Below, one piece after another: positions 47,932-60,691 of a DNA stretch of 64,000 bases. A program made the position numbers and the translations under genes. The stretch is from Lineus longissimus (lineage: Eukaryota > Nemertea > Pilidiophora > Heteronemertea > Lineidae), in the NCBI RefSeq assembly GCF_910592395.1, contig NC_088312.1, forward strand, positions 2,046,001-2,110,000. Reading direction: 5' to 3'. How positions within the stretch are numbered: the first letter of the stretch is position 1; every line of letters starts with the position of its first letter. The notes under the pieces were generated by a model. It saw nothing but the letters and a program-made list of their open reading frames with translations, was not told where the DNA came from and made no database searches.

Positions 47932-50900
47932 TTTGAAAAAACAAAGCAAAAAGTCTCACGTTTGGGCCAGCAGAACTCTCACAACGATATCAAGCGAATG
48001 CATTGCCTAGGCTTTATACCAAGAACGTATACCAATATCGTGATCATTTCTGGGTGTCACTGGCCGGAAAACAATGTCTGATGGGCTTTTTGTAACCATT
48101 CCTGAGACCATCACCAGACGACCACCAAGAAGAAAGTAAAGAAAAGGATTCTAACCTCTTGTTCAATTACCAACATTTCCAAAGAAAAGAAACATATCAC
48201 TGAATCTCAATACGCATCATTTCATTGCGATTAGATTACATAACCGAGCTAGAAAAACATTTACTTTGAACAAAATCTTGTCAACCCAGTCTCTAACATG
48301 CACGTTTAGATATTCAACGAGGAAACCTACGAACTACTTACAAATCTGAAATCTTTAATCCAGAAATGAATCACAGTACTTCCAATGATAAATTACAAGT
48401 TACCGTATACCTTCAATACCTCATGTACGAAGCGCGCGCCACGAGCTTTGATATCTGACTGAACACATCCTGAAGAATCCCCCGCAAAATGACGTCACTG
48501 TGACGCAGCGACCTGGTATGCGAATGTAGTTCAGCTACCAGGTAAAGAACTATAACTACACACAGTTGGTGGACATCCTTTTCAACAATTTCAAGTTGAA
48601 TGACAATTTGTAGAAAATATTCCAAGATGTTTACTTTATCGTGTTTTCTTTACAGATTTCAATGGGGTTGCGTTCAGGCTTTGTTCAGGCGCGTGTCTTC
48701 ATGGGGTCATTCACCTCTTGGCTGGGAAAGTTGGTCATGATATTTGAATATGTTTGCGGGCCTAAATAAAGTTCTTGATTTGTTATGTTGATCAGGATTT
48801 TGTTCAATTTTGGTGAAGTAAGTAGTTTATGCTACATCAGATCTCAAATGTCAGCTGAAATGTGACTGTTGCTGCATTTTCTAGATGAAATCATACAGAA
48901 TTCGACTCAAAATTCACTTCGTGAGGTATTGATGGGAGGCAGACGAGTTAAAGTGGGAAGTATGACGAAAGAATCTGTTCCCTTGTTCCTCGGCATCCCT
49001 TTTCCTCTTCAAAAGACACATCTTAATGCGGAAATGAACTTGATATCTTCTACATGTTCATCTGCTGCACGTGTTGCTTTTGACGCGTTGGCCGGCATCA
49101 ATTTTCTGATGAGTCATCACAAACTTGGCATTTTTTACTCTGGAGATCAGTAAAGAACACGTTGGCCATCGGTAAATAATGGTGTAACATAACCTTTGAA
49201 AGACAAGGTGTTTCCTGCTGGTTGCCAACGGATATGCAACGGACTCTTGCTGGCAACGGCCCTCCATCAAAGTAGCAAATCCAAAAATCCTGATTTGTTT
49301 TTGGGACTTTCGAACGCAACCTAAAACCATAAAGATCTTTTTAAAACCATTTTTTCATTGCTTTTATATATTATTTATGAAACTGAAAGATTGATATAGT
49401 GGTGCTGGCTCAACACGAAACGGCCCATTGGTTGGTGTTATTTCTATAGTTATTGCGATATCGTCAAACCGTTAACAATTTTCGATCGCAAGGTTCAAGT
49501 CAATGATAAAGTTACACGTCACTGTAGCGGGTCAGATGCAATCAGACCTACGAAAGTAAAATTACCCTGATTTCGCTGAGTAACGTTTGTCCTCAAATGT
49601 TGACAGGCATTGCAATTAGGGGTCGTTTTGACAGAGAAAGGAAATGGCTGCCACTTATATACATTACATGGATGTGTTTTTTTGCAATTCAGCATTCAAA
49701 TTTATGTTGTTTTTAATCTCGACAGCCTCTCACTGCCGACACCAGGAGAGTCGTCACCAGAACTTGACTTTGGATTATCAATGCTTGAGCTTACACTCAC
49801 GGGAGTTTTTAAGCACTCACTCTCAGAGTGATTGGTAGCGTCATGGAAACCCATTGTATGATTCAGACAGGTATCAATCAATAGAATTCTGTCATCATGT
49901 CCATGTGACACAGTGGGTGGGATGTACACTGCAGTCTGTCTGATGGGAACTCGTTGGTTGAGCTTCCTACTTTCTATCCAATTGCTACATCATTCCATAT
50001 ATACAGTACATGCATTACCCAGTTTCCTTCGTATAATTTTATGCAGATTTGGATTTTTTACCAAGGCCACAAAATTACGAGTCTAGCCATGGATAATTCA
50101 GAAAAATGATAAGATTCAATCAGTCGTTAATGACCTCAATCATTAATTGAAACGAAAGAGGGGTGTTTTCATGTGAGTCATTTTGATTGATGGCTTGTGG
50201 ACATTTAGAACCAACACCACCCGAGAGTCTCGTTGGTGGAACGATAACAGGAAGTAGGATTAAAACATAAAATCAGCAGCGGTGGATGTGAAACATCGGT
50301 TATCTGTCAGATTGATGTTCATTCAATGAATGTTATCGAGAACTTACACGCCGCACGCAACTATTTCTCGCAGCCCAATGTGATGAGAAGGGAAAGAAGA
50401 GGTCACCCTAAAACCAATTCTTTATATATTACTACATGTAGTTTTCAACCAAAAGCAATATAACGAATATACATTGTAATATGTCATATTCGATAATGCA
50501 TACATATAGACCCGATTTCCATTGCAACTCGGAGATCGCGTTTTCCTATCACGAAACATGAAAATGGCAACAATTCATTGAGCGCTTTATGTTTTTTTTC
50601 AGGATATTTACATTTGCGCATCCACTGACATCGCTGAATGTAAAAATCTAATGCAACTACACAGTGTTGACAATGCATCAAAGCATTGCACCCGGATGAC
50701 TAAGTGGTCATCATTCTTTATGATTATTGTCTGTAATTGTTTGCCACAAATGATGAAGAATTGCTGAAGCTAGCGTGCTGGGAATGATGGTGGGAACGAC
50801 GGAATGATATGTACTCGAAGTTAGAATATTGGATGAGAACGCTGAGAAGAGACTGAAGAAAATCTCGCCTCTCTTGCGTATGCCCCTGAAGATAACCAAG

Positions 50901-53900
50901 ATCTTTATGTCACAGGGGTAATAACAAGTAAGTTTGGGTAGTTGTGGTGGAGGGCAAGTTGATAGAGAGCCACTGTTGAGCTGTCAACATGAAGGGTCAA
51001 GCACAACGAATGGAACAACGACGAGCAGTATGTTTGTTCCCAAGGGGCGAAGTGAGACACTTCGATAGTTTCTTGTGCCCAAAAATGTTCTTCCTTGGCT
51101 TTCAATCTGGCCTGGAAGGGATAACACTTCTCATTTTCTTCTCTTGTAACATTGCATTATTGCTTCCTTGCAATAAATCTCCACCACCTGCAAGCTGCAC
51201 ATTACATGTGTACATGCATCCAGTCAGCACACAGATGGTGGATTCCACTGAATCATCAGTCTGAGCCCGCGATCAATAATCTACACCCACCCGCATGTTC
51301 GCCGGTGATTTATCCTGAACGTGACCTGACGGGGATATAGGAGGAGGCAGGACCCTAGGGGACATTCGCAGGGTGGGGCGGACGCACCCCGACGGGTGTT
51401 CTCTGGCAGGTTTACCTGGGCTTTCAAGCCGACGGGCCCTACCAGCTGCGTCCGTCCGGGTATGGTTATATTGAATTTTGGTTATGTTCAGACTATCTCC
51501 GAAGAAACTAGAAAGAAACGTCACTGAGCAGGTTTGCATTTAGCGACGGTTACTAATGGCGATGCTTGGAGAACCATCCACTTATTCTGTTTGTCGTCAA
51601 CAGAGCTTCTATAGAACTATAGCGACTAAATTATGGGTTCTGTATGCAGGTAGGTACGAAAATAGTCTGTAAAAAACAGGACATGACTTATCAATTGCAA
51701 GATAAAAGAGCATATCGTCTTCTAAATAAAACAGCATCACTCACCTGTATAGATGAAACCTGTAGACAACAAAAGACGACGTCCGCGTCACTAAAGGTAA
51801 TCGGCTATCAATCGTATCCCATCAGTGATGTCTCAAACATGTCAAATACTTTCCAAATCGCCATGTACATCCACAAAATGAAATGTGATAAATTTCCAAT
51901 GAATACTGCCAGAAATGGACGGAAAACAGCAGCCGATAAAGTTCATTGTAGTGTCAAGACAGTATATACCAGTATCAACAGAGCAATACACGCCGAAGAC
52001 GCTCCGACACGGACGCGACTATTGTGACCAGACGGACGACCGTCGCGTTCTGCTGTAATTTTTTTTAATGAGGAGACAATGCTGAACCGTCAGGACGACA
52101 ATGCTTACCCGTCAGTCTGTGGATGCCGTCCTTTAACGCTGATTCATCTGATTCGCCTGTAATAGTATCGCATAATAGCGGAGACTGTCTGCCGCGAGCA
52201 CGCCTGCAACTATTGTCACTACACACGATGGCAAAATGCGTGTTTTAGGTATTTTTACGAGATTTCATATTTTCATGGCGAAATGATTCATTTGAAAATG
52301 GATATATAGATATGAGTGAATAACTCAAGGTGTGGACATGATTCGAATCATTTTTGGATTGGTGACTGATGTCAACAGATGGTGGAATCGAGTCGAATGT
52401 GCTATACATATACTACTCAACACGTCATTACTGGGTTTTCGATATTCTAAATCGTCAGATAAAACAGTATATTCAAAATGCAAGACTACTGGTGTTTAAG
52501 AAATACTATAACGAAATACGCCATGAAGGTTTAATACGAGTTGCATTGTTCTCATTAATCGATGTCACCATCAATAACAGTCTTATATCTGGCATTAACA
52601 AAAGATATCGGTCTTTTAAACGCCCATTCATTCCATCGGATATAGTTTAACCCACTCGGTTCTCATCCTGATTATGAGCGTTTTTCATATCAAAATCCCC
52701 AACACAATAGGCAACGTCAACTCAGAATATGTATATAATTTCTCTGATTCGAAAGCCTAAGAACACCGTTCGGACCTTGACAACAACATCATCTCCATAT
52801 TCGAGCTTTGTCAGCATAACACTGGAGGCTTCACCCTCTCTGTAACCTCTCACTTGTACTTTTAGGGGGACGATGATATGTGGAAATGTGGCATCCAGCT
52901 TTCGGATGCGATCCCCCCCATCCCTCCCTCATGTTCAGCGCTGAGGCGATGTGAAGCAGACATGCACCATCAGACAGTCCATCTGCTGCGGATCCGTTCG
53001 TTCATCACCCGTTCTCTTTGTCATGTTTGTAAACCAAGGAAAACCAACCCCACAATAAACACACAGCAGAATCGATGCGTATGCCAATGGCAACAACTTT
53101 TTATGCAAGTGCCACCTGGTTTTTTCTCCTTCGACCGAATTGCCTGTTTGGAACATGGGAGTGATGCATGTTTCACATTCAGGATATGCATTTATACCAC
53201 AATTTTTGTTCTGGTGAAAAATGGGCTGTGAGTGAGACTAAGAGATGGATTGGAGACGTGTCCAAAATATCAAACTACCCATTTTGTTTGTGTTGGTTGA
53301 GATACACTTTTCGATCGAATTCTCGCTATGGCAAATGATTAATTTGATGAGTCATCAAAAATCATTTCTCTGGTTCGGACAATAGGTTAATCAAAGAAAA
53401 CAGTTCGATAAACGGAAGTAATTGCCATGGCTACCAATGCTTTTATGCTATTTTTCACGCGTAATTTCTTGATTTTGTAACTCACACTCGGAACATGTGT
53501 CGCCGCCTGACTCTAGTGAAATAGGACAAGTATAAAGCCATTTAACTCAAATTTGAATGTACGTCTTGACGCGTACCATGGCCACTGACTCTATATTGAG
53601 ATGTTATGTCAGCATATCATGGATTGAACATCCCAAAAGGCATATATACACTATTTTCTTGGACCGTTGGATGGTGGTTGGTTTTGAAACTGACCTCATA
53701 AGGACCCAAAACATGCAGTTGGATTCGGGTCAAAGTCATTTTGGGGTTAATTGACGGTAATTCATCACTTAATGACAAAAACGTTGACAAAGGAGCCGAA
53801 TACATATATACGAAAGTGATGTTAACAACATTGCCTAATTTGCTCATTATTTCATTTTTAGGTTAATTCTAATCTTTTATGGACGCTGTACTTAGGTCAA

Positions 53901-54226
53901 AAGTAAAAAAAAGAGTACATGTATTGTACTTTTCACTGATCATACCTAAATTTGCAGTCTGTGGTTATATCGATCTTTCGACCGATATTTAGGAAAACTA
54001 GCCAAATTTAATTCAAAGTTGTCACTCACATCATCCGTCCATAATCGTTATCCGATATATTCGATATATATAGAGATGAACTTCCTTGCCAAAAGCGGGA
54101 GGAAAATCGTTCTTCCATTAAACATTATCCCTTGAAGATCCATTAGGGGTAGAATCGTAGAGCTCGTCAGACGTCACCAGATAAAAGTCAGATCTGATAT
54201 TTTGTATCTACAGTGTACATGTAATA
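47932..54226. other. Gene-poor stretch of about 6.3 kb
   Basis: No gene could be supported. A GC-rich patch near 51330-51460 interrupts the AT-rich background. Open frames at 48869-49153, 51644-52027 and 52369-52650 have no convincing family resemblance or exon structure. Confidence 0.35.
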
Positions 54227-54404
54227 CAGTAGAACCTCCCTTACCGGACACCTCTCTATTAAGGACAAACTCTCTATTAAGGACACTAGGTTTGGTCCCA
54301 AATTGGTTGTTTCCATTCAATTTGACCTCTCTAATCAGGACACCACTCTATTAAGGACAGCACTTGTCAGTCCCGAGGGTGTCCTTAATAGAGAGGTTCT
54401 ACTG
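54227..54404. mobile_element. Tc1/mariner (pogo/Tigger-type) MITE with TA target duplication
   Basis: The 178-bp element begins CAGTAGAACCTCCCTTA and ends TAATAGAGAGGTTCTACTG, so its termini are inverted repeats. A TA dinucleotide lies on each side (54225-54226 and 54405-54406). CTCTATTAAGGACA and close variants recur inside. The CAGT ends and TA duplication are typical of pogo/Tigger-like MITEs. No transposase is encoded, so it depends on an element elsewhere. Confidence 0.85.
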
Positions 54405-54406
54405 TA

Positions 54407-56027
54407 GTTTTAAATAATGGGTGTTCCCACATGTATGATTGAAAACTTTCCCACATCCAACTCTTAAATCCACTAAGTTCCTAACTATCAAATTTGACAG
54501 CCGCATCTTAAAAGGCTAACACCATCGCTTTCTCCCATAAACACTGCCGCCTATTAATAAAAGTGCCAAATACGATATATCGATTCAATAAATGGGGAGC
54601 ATATGTTTTGTTAGACATAAATCTTTTCTAAAGAGAATAGCCCATTAAGACACATGACGCCAAATTTGCTTCTAGATTGGATCAGTTTGATGGTCCCAGT
54701 TGGAGACAGGTTTCATACATACACGCGCCGAACGCCTCAGGGGGAAAGATTAAAAGCTTTTTGCAGTCTTTACTGGATAAGAAAGACGCTGTTTTCCTTG
54801 CGGTTGCTTAGCAACTGTTCGATTTTCAAGCCTTGACGTAAGTGAAACTACGGAATTTTCGGCAAGTTTCCCGAATGTGCTGGGATAAAAAGTGTTTTCT
54901 AGCGAGTAAGTTAGTAAAATCGATTGAAGATGTACTTTGGCACTGCATGGCAAGGTTAAGCCATTCCTCGTGCTCTATCGACCAGGCATCTAGAGATTCA
55001 ATTAGGATGACGCAATGGACTGTCCCGGGAGTCTATACTATTCCTACAGGTGCAGGCGCTAAAGGTGGTGAGTTCGAGTCCCATTACTAGTCAGAACCCA
55101 CTCATTTCGCACTGAAGCTCAGAATAGAAGCCATAATTCAGGAACTGAGATCGCAGAACTGGTTTGTATCATGTCAGGTGGCAGAAACATCTTATCACAG
55201 ATGCTCTGCACTCTCTCCAGATTCAGAATTCCTTCAAGGAATGCGAGCTCCCGAAGAGCTAAACATGCCTGGTATTACCATTATCTTTCACCAGATGGCT
55301 TCCACTTGGTCGAGGGACCCGAAGAAGGTGCTGGTAGTTTTGAGGAAACCATGCTTCATTCTACCAAGTAGGTCCTGCTCTCAGTAAACCTGTACCAACT
55401 GGTGAATAGCCCTTGATCCGCATCGTACGAGAACTTTGCTACTACCAATTTTCACTGGTCAACAACATCATTGCTTCCTCAGTATCGATCTTTGCATTCG
55501 CAAGGAACAAGTCATCGCATTGTCGGCGTTGCTGAAGCCTGGTCGGCGCTGATGTTGTTACAAGCGGAAATTACATTAGCATGACATTGACAGCACAGAA
55601 CGTTGGTGAATGTGTTAGCTCGTCTCCTGACTCAACGAATTCAACTGCAGTGGAACCACGGCACTGTCATTTTGCATGAAAAACGAGCCGATCAGTTCTG
55701 GCAGCCATTTCATCTTCCATTCCAGGCAACCATCATGGAAAACCATATAGCAATGCAATTGTTGTGGCACTGAATAACCAGAGTTGATTAACTCCTTTTA
55801 CGTTTTCAATATCTCCTGAGGTCTTCTACTACAAATAAGAAAGAAAACTTCTTTTTGCCTTGACATATGATATTTCCCGAGAGTCGGTTCCATACACAAG
55901 ACAAGCCATCAGCCGATTAAGACAACCGCAACGTACTTACAGCTGTCTTCAGCGAACGTGAAGAAGAAGATGACGAAGAAGAAAAGATAACGACGACGAA
56001 GATGATGTGATGAAAAACGAAATGAGG
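54407..56027. other. Gene-poor stretch
   Basis: No gene could be supported. An AGTTCGAGTCC near 55071-55081 resembles a pol III B box, but no tRNA can be folded around it. Confidence 0.35.
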
Positions 56028-56330
56028 AAGAAACCATGTTGGCAGAATGTCGGAATGTTCCGCGAGTGCTTTCCACTTCATTGACAAAATGATATGCCCG
56101 CAGCAAGGACTGCTATCGTGAAGAAAATGAGGTAAGTAAAAGAAGAAGCAAAGAAAGAAAGAAAACTTTGATGTTCCCCGGAGCCTGCCAGTCCATTGGG
56201 ATCTCCGCCAAGTGATGCGACCACAGTAACGACTCCTTTCAAGAGAAAAGAGGTAGAAGAAACTATGACAGCACAATGTGACAGAATGTTTCCCGAGGAG
56301 AGAGTGCTTTCCACCTCATTTGGATCGTTG
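56028..56330. repeat. Diverged duplication of a GAAGAAAC-TATG segment (56028-56088 and 56255-56330)
   Basis: The block running from GGAAGAAACCATG to GTGCTTTCCACTTCATT is repeated 230 bases later as TAGAAGAAACTATG to GTGCTTTCCACCTCATT. The second copy is in the open frame of the possible exon; the first has small deletions that break the frame. This looks like an exon-segment duplication with one decayed copy. Confidence 0.5.
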
Positions 56331-56477
56331 AACAGCCATTATAGTAACGGCGGCCTTAGCTCTCCGATACCAGTGACTGCTACTGGCACTTCTTATTCCA
56401 ACCCTGATATTGGCAATATGTCACTGAATCAAACTGTTGGCTCTCTCTCAGGGATGAGAGATTACAGTGCTATTTAG
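56192..56477 (+). CDS. Possible terminal coding exon of an unrecognised gene
   Basis: A frame open from an acceptor-like GCCTGCCAG at 56183-56191 runs to a TAG at 56475-56477. It encodes a polar, Ser/Thr/Gly/Asn-rich tail (PFKRKEVEETM, then SLNSHYSNGG and ending GMRDYSAI) that looks like a cytoplasmic or disordered C-terminus. No domain is recognised and no upstream partner exon was found. It may equally be a chance frame. Confidence 0.3.
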
Positions 56478-59055
56478 TTGTCACGGAGACTGGATTACCG
56501 CCAATCCTGGAGGCAAAGGGGATACTATTATAAACTGCATTGTATGTGGCTCACTGAGTAGATTACATTGAGTGTCCTTTGAAGGACAATTTACGGCCAG
56601 ATCAATTAACGGATTGCATCATGGATAACGTTGTTTGCAATGTTTAGGTATTCGCGTCGATGCCCTAAATGCAATTGCTTTCAACGGTTACAACAACTCC
56701 AAGTGATGTGGAGGTTTTGATCACGTATGTTTACGCTAATACGAATACGTAGACCAACCGTATACCGTGTGTGATCGGAACCTTACTGTTGCGAGATTCA
56801 TTCTGCGTGATATGCAGCGTAGGCTTCTTCAATCCCCGAGCTTTCGTATAATGTAAAATGATGATAATTTGTATAACGTCTTGGATCCTACTGACTTGCA
56901 GCGTACAATACATGTATACTTTTGTTGACACTTTCAAATGACTTGATATTCCCGTTGCAGACGGTAAGTGCTTGCTGGCGTGACTGCTTTCTCATGGAAC
57001 GGTCCGATGTTGAAAGGATGGCTTTCATGTTGGCGATCCAATGGGTTAAAACTGTTCTTTACTTTTCATAAACTCATGTTGCGCATGGTTTATTGAAGAA
57101 GTAACTGGTGCAGTGTAAAAAAGTTATGCTCCTACCTCTGTAAGACTAGAAATGTTTGTTAGTAGATCCAGAGGCAGATCTAAGGTAAAGCCAAACATCA
57201 ACACGATGGAGAGGAAAAGCCATGTTCTCAACTCTACTGGAAGCTTGGAGGGCACAGAGGCGTGGATGCGTACGTGAAGCTGCATACGTCTAGTCATGCG
57301 TACTAAACGAGCTGTAAGGTTTACATGTGAAAGGTAGAAAACACATTTTTCTCATTTTTAAGGCATTTGGTGGAGGTTTGTATACATGGTAAACATAACC
57401 GGTAATTCAGGCCAAAAATGATTTTATGCTTTTGACTGTATAGGTTTGCGTTTTGGACTCCACTGAGCCAACCCTCAGATTTTGTTGAGAGAATACCTCT
57501 CGTCGTCTTGGATGTTAAAATGCAGGTTTGAGGTTTTGGGCAGAGGCCGCGTCGAGATGGTGTAAATGGATGCACATTCACGGTCAATGCAAATTTAACG
57601 GTTCTCGGAAGGGGGTTGTTCGCACCACCGACCCCCTTGCCCATGTAATTGTCATTATGTTAATCGATTGATGAGAAAGAGCACCATTAACGACCACCTC
57701 AACAGCGGCTGACATCAAACATTAAACGATTGATTAATCCTTGGGGAACGAGTATGATAACATACATCAAACCTCGTTTTGCAATATTGACTTACTCGAC
57801 GGTGAATGCAGGAAAAACACCATTAAAATCGTAACTAGCGGAAACAGAAATGGCGAAGCAATTACCATGTCAACAGCGCCACCAAGATGTTGTAATTTGA
57901 TGTAAAAAACAGAGTAGACAATGATGACATGGCCAAAAGCCGATGCCATGCATTTTCGTTTACTGGAATCGCTTACTTTGAAGATAGCCATGCTGTCCGT
58001 TAAGGGTTGGCCCATGATGTATCCAAAACCTAAGCTTTATTTCGGGACGGAGTCTTCAATACAATATCTTCTAGCTCGTACTCCCAGTTTAGTAAGGACA
58101 TGCAAGGCCCCTAAACTTTGGACAATAGTTCTATTAGCTTCGGGCCCCCGTCCCCGGATGACCCGAGAAATATAGGTGACAAATCGGTCCCTACGACTAA
58201 GTCATCCGTCTTTAAAATGCAGACGCGGATCCTGAAATAAACGTCAATGGACTAGTGCATAACGCTCAGAATGTTAGATCAGACGAAATCGACAATTGCG
58301 AGGGCACTTATATGTAATTAGTACTTACTGGAATAAGCACCCACTGAAACCAGTTGCCTGATGCTGCATCTTAATCCAAACTGCTACATTTTCCGGGTAG
58401 AATTTGAAATATCGCGCACATATGGAAACATAAGACACACCCAGTTACTCTCGAGAACGCTACAACAGAACGTACCACGAGAAGCGATACGTTACTGCCT
58501 CTCTGCAACGTGGTTACAATATTACTTCTTCCGAGCAACGCAGTTAGCATAGCGCTTGGCGCGGCTCCAGCATCGCTGTCGGACATGAGGACCAGATACC
58601 AGCCGCCTGTATTCGATGCTTAGCCGCCGGCATACGGATGTAATGTGTCGCCCACCTTCAGTTAATGCAATCGTACTGAAAGCCCAAATAGCATTTACAT
58701 TTCTGTTCCAAAGGCTTGTCACATTATTTTTCATGATACAAAAAAACCCACTGCAATTCAGAACCAATCAGCTAAATTGCATTTGATGATTGTTGCTGTT
58801 ATCTGTGGCCAATTCATGGGGCAATCAGTTCCAATTATCAGCATCACGGGAAAAATATATATCATACCGCGGGCGCCCTTGATGAACAGAAAAAAAACAA
58901 GTTTGTTGTTAAACAGAAAGAACAGCTGTTGGTTCGTGGTAAACAGAAAGGAAAGCTATTCGCTCTTTATCAGCAAATAGAAAGAACACAATACATGAAT
59001 ATTTTTTGTTAAAACAGAAAAAACAACCGGGGACATCTATCGGTTGGAGGCCGTA
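56478..59055. other. Gene-poor stretch
   Basis: No gene is firmly supported. A minus-strand frame near 57767-58015 codes for hydrophobic residues, and a GTAAGC donor-like site interrupts it at about 57983. From 58880 to 59030 a poor repeat of AAACAGAAA-like words occurs. Confidence 0.3.
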
Positions 59056-59476
59056 CTAGTCGAACTGTTGTCTTTTTGTTTGTTCGCTATATTCCAGGGT
59101 TCGATATACATCCAGCCAAGAGAGACCATGGCTTTTCAATGGAGGAGGGGGCAAAGGAAACGTATCAATTTGTCTTTCAGCGTTACATAACGGAACCACA
59201 GGAACGTGGATGACGATCGAGTCATGATGTTTCGTCTGGGTGGGGGTCCAAGCTGACTCTTTGCAAACAAACAAGTTCTCACCTGCCTCATTCGGTTCGG
59301 ATAGTTGCCCTTGTGGGACAACGAATCCTCCGAAAGCCTCACAAATTCCAAGACCAAGCGCGTGGGCTTGGATTCTTTGGACTCCATTCGCTGTTATATC
59401 GTGCCACACGGGCAACTCTTGCCCCGCAATATGCAACGATTCATCGGGTATTACCTCGGACACAGACACAGTTGGC
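59056..59476 (-). CDS. Possible last coding exon of an unrecognised gene
   Basis: A good acceptor (ATATGTTGCAG) precedes base 59476, and from there a frame of about 140 codons runs to a TAG at 59056. The product has varied composition: VWHDITANGVQRIQAHALG and FGGFVVPQGQ, then a Pro-rich PLPPPPLKSHG near the end. This is less repetitive than chance frames nearby. No family is recognised and no upstream exon was found. Confidence 0.4.
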
Positions 59477-59921
59477 CTGCAACATATAACGGCAATAGGT
59501 GTCAGCACCACCTTCCACGAAATGCAAGTTTTTCCAATTTCAAACACCGATTTCTCGCAAAATATATGGAATATTTGACTGGTAGGATGCAAAGAGTTTA
59601 CTGATCACAATCCCTGAAAAGCCAAGTATAGGTTTGTATATTTTGATTGACTAAATCTTGTCCATTTCTGTTGTTTTGTCTCAAATTTCGTATTTCGATT
59701 TTTGCCCCGTTCGAAGTCAAATTGTTGAAAGTCGGACACATGAAGGTGTCCAGAGGCAGAGGCAGACCATGATGTCAGCAAGTGTAAAGACTACAGCTAG
59801 GTTGCCAGAGCAGGTGAATAAAAATTCATACTTCTGACTCAAGTGACACTAAACTAACGCTTTCTTGGCACAAGTAGGCCTACCCTACCCCAGCCTCATT
59901 CATTTTATCATAGGAGTTGAT

Positions 59922-60250
59922 AACCTGAGGAGATTTCTCTTACATTTTTACAATCTCTTAGTGTCCGGTTCATATTTCACCCACTAGATGTCATTGTGGA
60001 TGTGATGTCTTGTAATTTGACGAGAGGAGTAGGATTGGGCTTCTGTCCATTGTCTACAATCACATCACAATAATCGGCAATAATAATATTAACCTGAGGA
60101 GATTTCTCTTACATTTTTACAATCTCTTAGTGTCCGGTTCATATTTCACCCACCAGATGTCATTGTGGATGTGATGTCTTGTAATTTGACGAGAGGAGTA
60201 GGATTGGGCTTCTGTCCATTGTCTACAATCACATCACAATAATCGGCAAT
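59922..60250. repeat. Recent two-copy tandem duplication, 169-bp offset
   Basis: AACCTGAGGAGATTTCTC at 59922 recurs at 60091, and the following 160 bases match with one visible difference (CACTAGATG versus CACCAGATG). Both copies end near AATCGGCAAT. The near identity means a very recent event or possibly an assembly artefact. Confidence 0.88.
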
Positions 60251-60261
60251 ATCAATTATCA

Positions 60262-60362
60262 ATCAACTTGTCTTACTTGGTATGGTAAAATAAAGATCAT
60301 GAATCATGATCTCTATTTATATCATGATCTCTATTTTACCATACCAAGTAAGACAAGTTGAT
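60262..60362. repeat. Near-perfect 41-bp inverted repeat (hairpin)
   Basis: ATCAACTTGTCTTACTTGG at 60262 starts an arm of about 41 bases whose reverse complement occupies about 60321-60362, with one mismatch (AAAGATC versus AGAGATC) and a short spacer. ATCATGATCTCTATTTA-like sequence also fills the loop. It begins right after the 169-bp duplication, so the two may be linked. Confidence 0.85.
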
Positions 60363-60691
60363 CAGATCTTTGACCTTTGGTCAAGTACAACAGCCCCCTG
60401 ATTATTGATTTAAATATAAATTTTTAAAGCGCACCCCATATATTCCATTCCAAATATGACCAAATTCTAAATTCATGAAATTTGGCTATTGTCATCTGAC
60501 CTTTATTATCAAAAATAATCTATTGTTTGCACAACCTAGGTCTTTTATAAGGTCTCGTCATGAACTGTTTATTTACTCATGGTTTTGAATTTTGACCGTG
60601 GCATTTCGTTCCAAGTTCAGTTAAATACTTCGCACTACATTTGATTCGTAGACATTCTGCAATACGTCTTGTGGGACTACAATCGTTGGAA

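Noticed and set aside
48869-49153. Carboxylesterase-like fragment suggested by FLGIPF
   Set aside because: Only that six-residue motif fits; the next residues lack the esterase pattern and there is no exon context.
51644-52027. 127-codon plus-strand frame as a gene
   Set aside because: Length is within chance expectation for AT-rich DNA and no domain or splice context is visible.
55005-55090. tRNA or tRNA-SINE suggested by a B-box-like AGTTCGAGTCC
   Set aside because: No proper A box at the right distance and the arms around the T loop do not pair.
57767-58015. Hydrophobic minus-strand frame as a membrane-protein exon
   Set aside because: A donor-like site falls inside the frame, upstream sequence soon hits stops, and no family matched; support is too thin.
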